Shown in pieces: positions 62,151 through 64,000 of a DNA stretch of 64,000 nt (position 1 is the stretch's first letter; each line of letters starts with the position of its first letter). Position numbers and translations under genes: made by a program. The notes beneath the pieces were generated by a model. That model was not told where the DNA came from. It saw only the letters and a program-made list of their open reading frames with translations, and searched no databases. This DNA is from JAKAVN01 sp963734845 (GTDB lineage Bacteria > Desulfobacterota > Binatia > Binatales > Binataceae), in NCBI GenBank assembly GCA_963734845.1, contig CAVTIS010000015.1, forward strand, positions 1 through 64,000, in the 5' to 3' direction.

Positions 62151-63374
62151 ATGGCTCCGGAGACGACCGCGCGGATGGCGCTTGCGGGCGTGAGGATCCT
62201 CGACTTCACCTGGGTTGTCGCCGGGCCGGTGGCGACGCGCATCCTTGCCGACCAGGGCGCCGAAGTGATCAAGATCGAGCGCGGCGACGAAGGCACGATG
62301 AGCGTGCTCGGCCCGCGGCGAATTGGACTGCAGGGCGAACTGCATCGCAACAAGCGCTCGGCCGCGATCAATATGACCAAGCCGCGCGGCGTCGAACTCG
62401 CGCGCCGGCTGGCCGCGACGAGCGACCTGGTGATGGACAACTTCTCGGCGCGCGTGATGCGGATGTGGGGGATGGATTACGCGAGCCTGGCGAAAATCAA
62501 ACCCGACATCATCAGCATCAGCATGTCGGGGCTGGGACATACCGGGCCGCGATCCAACTACGTCAGCTACGGGCCGACCCTGCAGGCACTGGCGGGATTC
62601 ACACACATGATGGCCGACGCGCGCGGCGAGCCGGTCGGCTATGGCTACTCCTACGCCGACATGGCTGGCGGCTATAGCGGCGCGCTGGCGGCGCTGATCG
62701 CGCTATGGCATCGCAAGCGCACCGGTCACGGCCAGTTCGTCGACCTTTCGCAGTTCGAGGCGCTCGCGAGCCTGGCCGGCCCGGCGCTGCTCGATATCGC
62801 GGTCAACGACCGCGCGCAAGAGGCGCCCCGATGGCGCTCGCAGGAGGCGCCCGCGGCGCCGCACGGGATATACCGATGCCGCCCGCGCGGCAGCGACGAC
62901 GACCGCTGGATCGTGATCGCGGTGCGCTCGCGGGCCGAATGGGAACGCTTTGTCCGCGCTATCGGCAATCCGAAATGGGCTGCGGAGCCGAAGTTTCGCA
63001 CGCTCTACCTCCGGATGCGCAATCATGCGGAACTCGACGCGTGGGTTGCGCAATGGGCCGCGACTCAGGACGCGGAGGCCGCGATGGCACTCCTGCAAAG
63101 CGCGGACGTCGCCGCCGGTGTCGCGCTTAACGGCGCCGACCTCGCATCCGATCCGCATCTGGCCGAGCGCGGCTTCTTCGCGCCAGTCAAACTTCCCGAT
63201 GACAGCTCCACCCGCGTCACGGGCGTGCCGATGCGCCTGTCGGAGACCCCGGGATCGATTCGCACCGTGGCGCCCGAAGTCGGCGAAGATAACGACTATA
63301 TCCTGGGCGAGCTATTGGAGCTGGGCCGCGCCGAGCGCGCGGAACTGATCGCCGAAGGCGTGGTCTGGGGCTGA
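62151..63374 (+). CDS. CaiB/BaiF type III CoA-transferase, catalytic subunit
   Basis: This 407-residue type III CoA-transferase has its catalytic Asp170 in GYSYADMAGGYSG, followed at the proper spacing by RKRTGHGQFVDLSQFEA. N-terminal landmarks are GVRILDFTWVVAGPVATRIL and QGAEVIKIERG; the C-terminus has VGEDNDYILGELL. It is separated from the upstream Asp-less paralogue by two bases. The two are much more alike in context than in sequence, which fits two diverged subunits. The substrate is unknown, though WVVAGP and YVSYGP are also seen in dicarboxylate and benzylsuccinate-type enzymes (recalled). Confidence 0.93.
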   Translation: MAPETTARMALAGVRILDFTWVVAGPVATRILADQGAEVIKIERGDEGTMSVLGPRRIGLQGELHRNKRSAAINMTKPRGVELARRLAATSDLVMDNFSARVMRMWGMDYASLAKIKPDIISISMSGLGHTGPRSNYVSYGPTLQALAGFTHMMADARGEPVGYGYSYADMAGGYSGALAALIALWHRKRTGHGQFVDLSQFEALASLAGPALLDIAVNDRAQEAPRWRSQEAPAAPHGIYRCRPRGSDDDRWIVIAVRSRAEWERFVRAIGNPKWAAEPKFRTLYLRMRNHAELDAWVAQWAATQDAEAAMALLQSADVAAGVALNGADLASDPHLAERGFFAPVKLPDDSSTRVTGVPMRLSETPGSIRTVAPEVGEDNDYILGELLELGRAERAELIAEGVVWG

Positions 63375-63567
63375 ATCTGTGTCGCCTGGACCGTCATGCG
63401 CGAGGTTGAGGCGACGAATCAGTCAATCAGTGCAAATTCACCAACTCATTCGCGCCGTTGCCAAAAGCGCTATTGCGCCCGCACCGCCATCGGCATGTAC
63501 TTAGGCATCATCGTCGCCACTGTGGAAAACGGTAAAACAGTGGAGCAATCGGGGTGGGAAGCAGCGA

Positions 63568-64000
63568 GTGTCAGCCAGCGTTCTCTCAAGCGCGCTTGCC
63601 GGGGTGGATGCCTTCCCGGTCGAAGTCGAGGTTGATATCTCGGGCGGAATGCCGCAGCTCAAGACTGTCGGCCTCGCCGAGGGCGCTGTGCGCGAGGCCC
63701 AGGAGCGGGTCAAAGCAGCGATCAAGAATTCCGGCTACGAGTTTCCTAACCGCAAGATAACCATCAACCTCGCGCCGGCCGACACCCGAAAGGAAGGCTC
63801 GTCGTTCGACCTGCCGATTGCGCTCGCCATCCTGGCCGCCAACACTGGCGCGCTCAGCGCCGAACGGATGCGCAACTATCTGATCCAGGGCGAACTCGCG
63901 CTCGACGGCCGGATCAAGGGAATCCGCGGAGCGCTGCCGAGTGCGTTGCTGGCGCGCTCGAAACATTACGCCGGGATCATCCTGCCGCGCGAAAACGCCG
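63568..64000 (+). CDS. YifB/ComM family Mg-chelatase-like AAA+ ATPase, N-terminal part
   Basis: The gene runs off the right edge, so only about 144 residues are visible. They match the N-terminal Lon-protease-like domain of YifB/ComM: ALAGVDAFPVEVEVDISGG, VGLAEGAVREAQERVKAA, NSGYEFPNRKITINLAPAD and EGSSFDLPIALAILAA. ComM is a branch-migration helicase used in transformation. The GTG at 63568 is used as the start, with GGGGTGGG upstream. The AAA+ core and zinc or C-terminal parts lie beyond the window. It is the first plus-strand gene after the CoA-transferase pair, with a 193-base gap. Confidence 0.92.
   Translation, partial: MSASVLSSALAGVDAFPVEVEVDISGGMPQLKTVGLAEGAVREAQERVKAAIKNSGYEFPNRKITINLAPADTRKEGSSFDLPIALAILAANTGALSAERMRNYLIQGELALDGRIKGIRGALPSALLARSKHYAGIILPRENA

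Overview
The window is G+C-rich chromosomal DNA from a Gram-negative bacterium. It has two tRNA genes, no rRNA and no CRISPR array. Repeated type III (CaiB/BaiF) CoA-transferases, a Rieske oxygenase, an N-acyl-D-amino-acid deacylase, a DUF1329 protein, an MMPL/RND exporter and a phosphotriesterase-like hydrolase suggest an uncultured soil or water lineage of the old 'Deltaproteobacteria' (Binatota-like). That placement is inference from gene content only.

Region by region. 1-3.6 kb: visibly lower G+C, sparse unknown genes, tRNA-Glu(UUC) and a fragment resembling TamB/AsmA, so an island-like edge. 3.6-12.4 kb: a secreted Ig-tailed protein, a DUF1329 protein, glycogen debranching enzyme GlgX, a secreted phosphodiesterase/phosphatase and a lipoprotein. 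12.4-18.9 kb: two hot-dog (MaoC-like) genes with a three-domain RidA fusion, then a 1407-residue secreted G8/beta-helix protein resembling animal CEMIP/TMEM2. Its leader carries an intrinsic terminator. 18.9-21.5 kb: an IS1595-type transposase and two unknown lower-G+C genes. 21.5-30 kb: acyl-CoA and oxygenase metabolism, namely a deacylase, three CoA-transferases, a crotonase and a Rieske oxygenase (alpha, small protein, beta). 30-31 kb: an HtrA-like protein that has lost its protease triad.

31-46.7 kb is largely housekeeping: ppdK, glyS, glnB, plsY, tRNA-Pro(CGG), rpe, rsmB-fmt-def, priA and a class II aldolase. 46.7-49 kb: an HdeD-like membrane protein, a rhodanese and a DUF1326 protein. 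49.2-52 kb: the shikimate cluster aroC-aroK-aroB. 52-60.6 kb: an MMPL exporter, an excisionase-type HTH protein, a phosphotriesterase homologue, ileS-lspA and a Yip1-like protein. 60.9-63.4 kb: a second tandem pair of CoA-transferases. The window ends inside a YifB/ComM AAA+ ATPase gene.

Most notable observations: (i) in both tandem CoA-transferase pairs the first gene lacks the catalytic aspartate and the second keeps it, as expected of hetero-oligomeric enzymes; (ii) a perfect 52-bp palindrome sits in frame inside fmt, and a second large hairpin covers the fmt stop and rsmB start; (iii) a triad-less HtrA-PDZ protein; (iv) a triple RidA fusion; (v) a bacterial CEMIP-like protein behind a likely attenuator. 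All assignments come from reading the sequence and recalled family knowledge; no searches were run.
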